NCBI GenBank assembly: GCA_937995755.1
Contig: CALKJD010000141.1
Location: 1 to 34,648 of the forward strand
Length of the DNA stretch: 34,648 bases
Direction: 5' to 3'
From: an uncultured Saprospiraceae bacterium
GTDB lineage: Bacteria > Bacteroidota > Bacteroidia > Chitinophagales > Saprospiraceae
In this document: positions 34,403 through 34,648 of the stretch, in pieces
How positions within the stretch are numbered: the first letter of the stretch is position 1
Layout: the number at the start of each line of letters is the position of its first letter
The notes under the pieces: model-generated
Told to the model about the DNA's origin: nothing
The model's input: the letters and a program-made list of their open reading frames with translations, nothing else
The model's database searches: none
Program-made: the position numbers and the translations under genes

Positions 34403-34648
34403 CTATGGTTTCATCGTTTTTCTAGCGCTATCATTATCTGATTGCAAGCTCTCTTTGAGGAAATTAGTCATCTTAGTATACAAATGGATTCTTGCGTTAT
34501 CTCCATAGATACCATGATTACGATTTGTGTAGTAATATTGATCAAACTGCTTATTAGCCTCTATCAAAGCTCTGGTCATCTCTGCGGAATGCTGAAAATG
34601 CACATTGTCATCTCCACCTCCATGTATAAGAAGATAGTCTCCTTTTAG
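34403..34648 (-). CDS. S9 family (DPP IV-like) serine peptidase, C-terminal part
   Basis: Only the last 81 codons are in the window; the gene continues beyond its right edge. The frame reads LKGDYLLIHGGGDDNVHFQH, then YYTNRNHGIYGDNARIHLYTKM, then a short C-terminal tail. This matches the end of the alpha/beta-hydrolase domain of prolyl oligopeptidase family S9, DPP IV branch. The catalytic Asp is in GGGDDN and the catalytic His in NRNHGI. Such proteins cleave Xaa-Pro dipeptides, often in the periplasm of Bacteroidota. Its serine and N-terminal propeller lie outside. smpB follows without any gap. Confidence 0.9.
   Translation of the reverse strand, partial: LKGDYLLIHGGGDDNVHFQHSAEMTRALIEANKQFDQYYYTNRNHGIYGDNARIHLYTKMTNFLKESLQSDNDSARKTMKP

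Overview
The window looks like a chromosomal segment of a Bacteroidota bacterium, probably close to the Saprospirales (Lewinella-like). The signs are SprA (the type IX secretion translocon), a secreted protein with a type B type IX sorting domain, a RprX/RprY-like two-component pair, no Shine-Dalgarno pattern before most starts, and several perfect matches to the Bacteroidota -7 promoter box TAnnTTTG. No rRNA, tRNA, CRISPR array, transposase or phage gene was seen. Most of the window is core-genome material.

Region 1 (1-7350, + strand): a complete histidine operon, hisG-D-C-B-H-A-F-IE, tightly packed and often overlapping. In front of it is a compact transcription attenuator: a TAnnTTTG promoter box (38-45), a 17-codon leader peptide with the run HHHHFH (83-136), an 8-bp candidate antiterminator arm at its end (126-133), and a strong intrinsic terminator (172-204) 63 nt before hisG. 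This is the clearest regulatory system in the window.

Region 2 (7455-8765, +): a DinB/DUF1572-family metal-site protein and a short-chain dehydrogenase-like protein whose catalytic Tyr position is Val. A bidirectional terminator (8771-8810) separates them from the convergent minus-strand block.

Region 3 (8892-20644, mostly -): a BtuB-like TonB-dependent receptor, an outer-membrane beta-barrel-like protein, a coupled SRPBCC/DUF554 pair, an ExbB-ExbD-ExbD cluster followed by a TolA/TonB-like protein, a 978-residue type IX secretion substrate, a CoA-binding protein (+), and a CAP-domain protein. The theme is energised outer-membrane transport and surface export.

Region 4 (20645-21237): a gene-poor stretch with a near-perfect 23-bp palindrome and a broken, protein-like reading frame, probably a dispersed repeat or a gene relic.

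Region 5 (21238-31870, -): ruvA, then sprA (2503 codons), then a histidine kinase and its response regulator, closed by a terminator. The kinase pair directly downstream of sprA suggests a functional link between envelope sensing and type IX secretion, but that is inference. ruvA most likely starts at TTG (31870).

Region 6 (32194-34648): a DoxX-like membrane protein and a CNNM/CBS transporter-like protein on +, then smpB and the 3' end of an S9 (DPP IV-like) peptidase gene on -.
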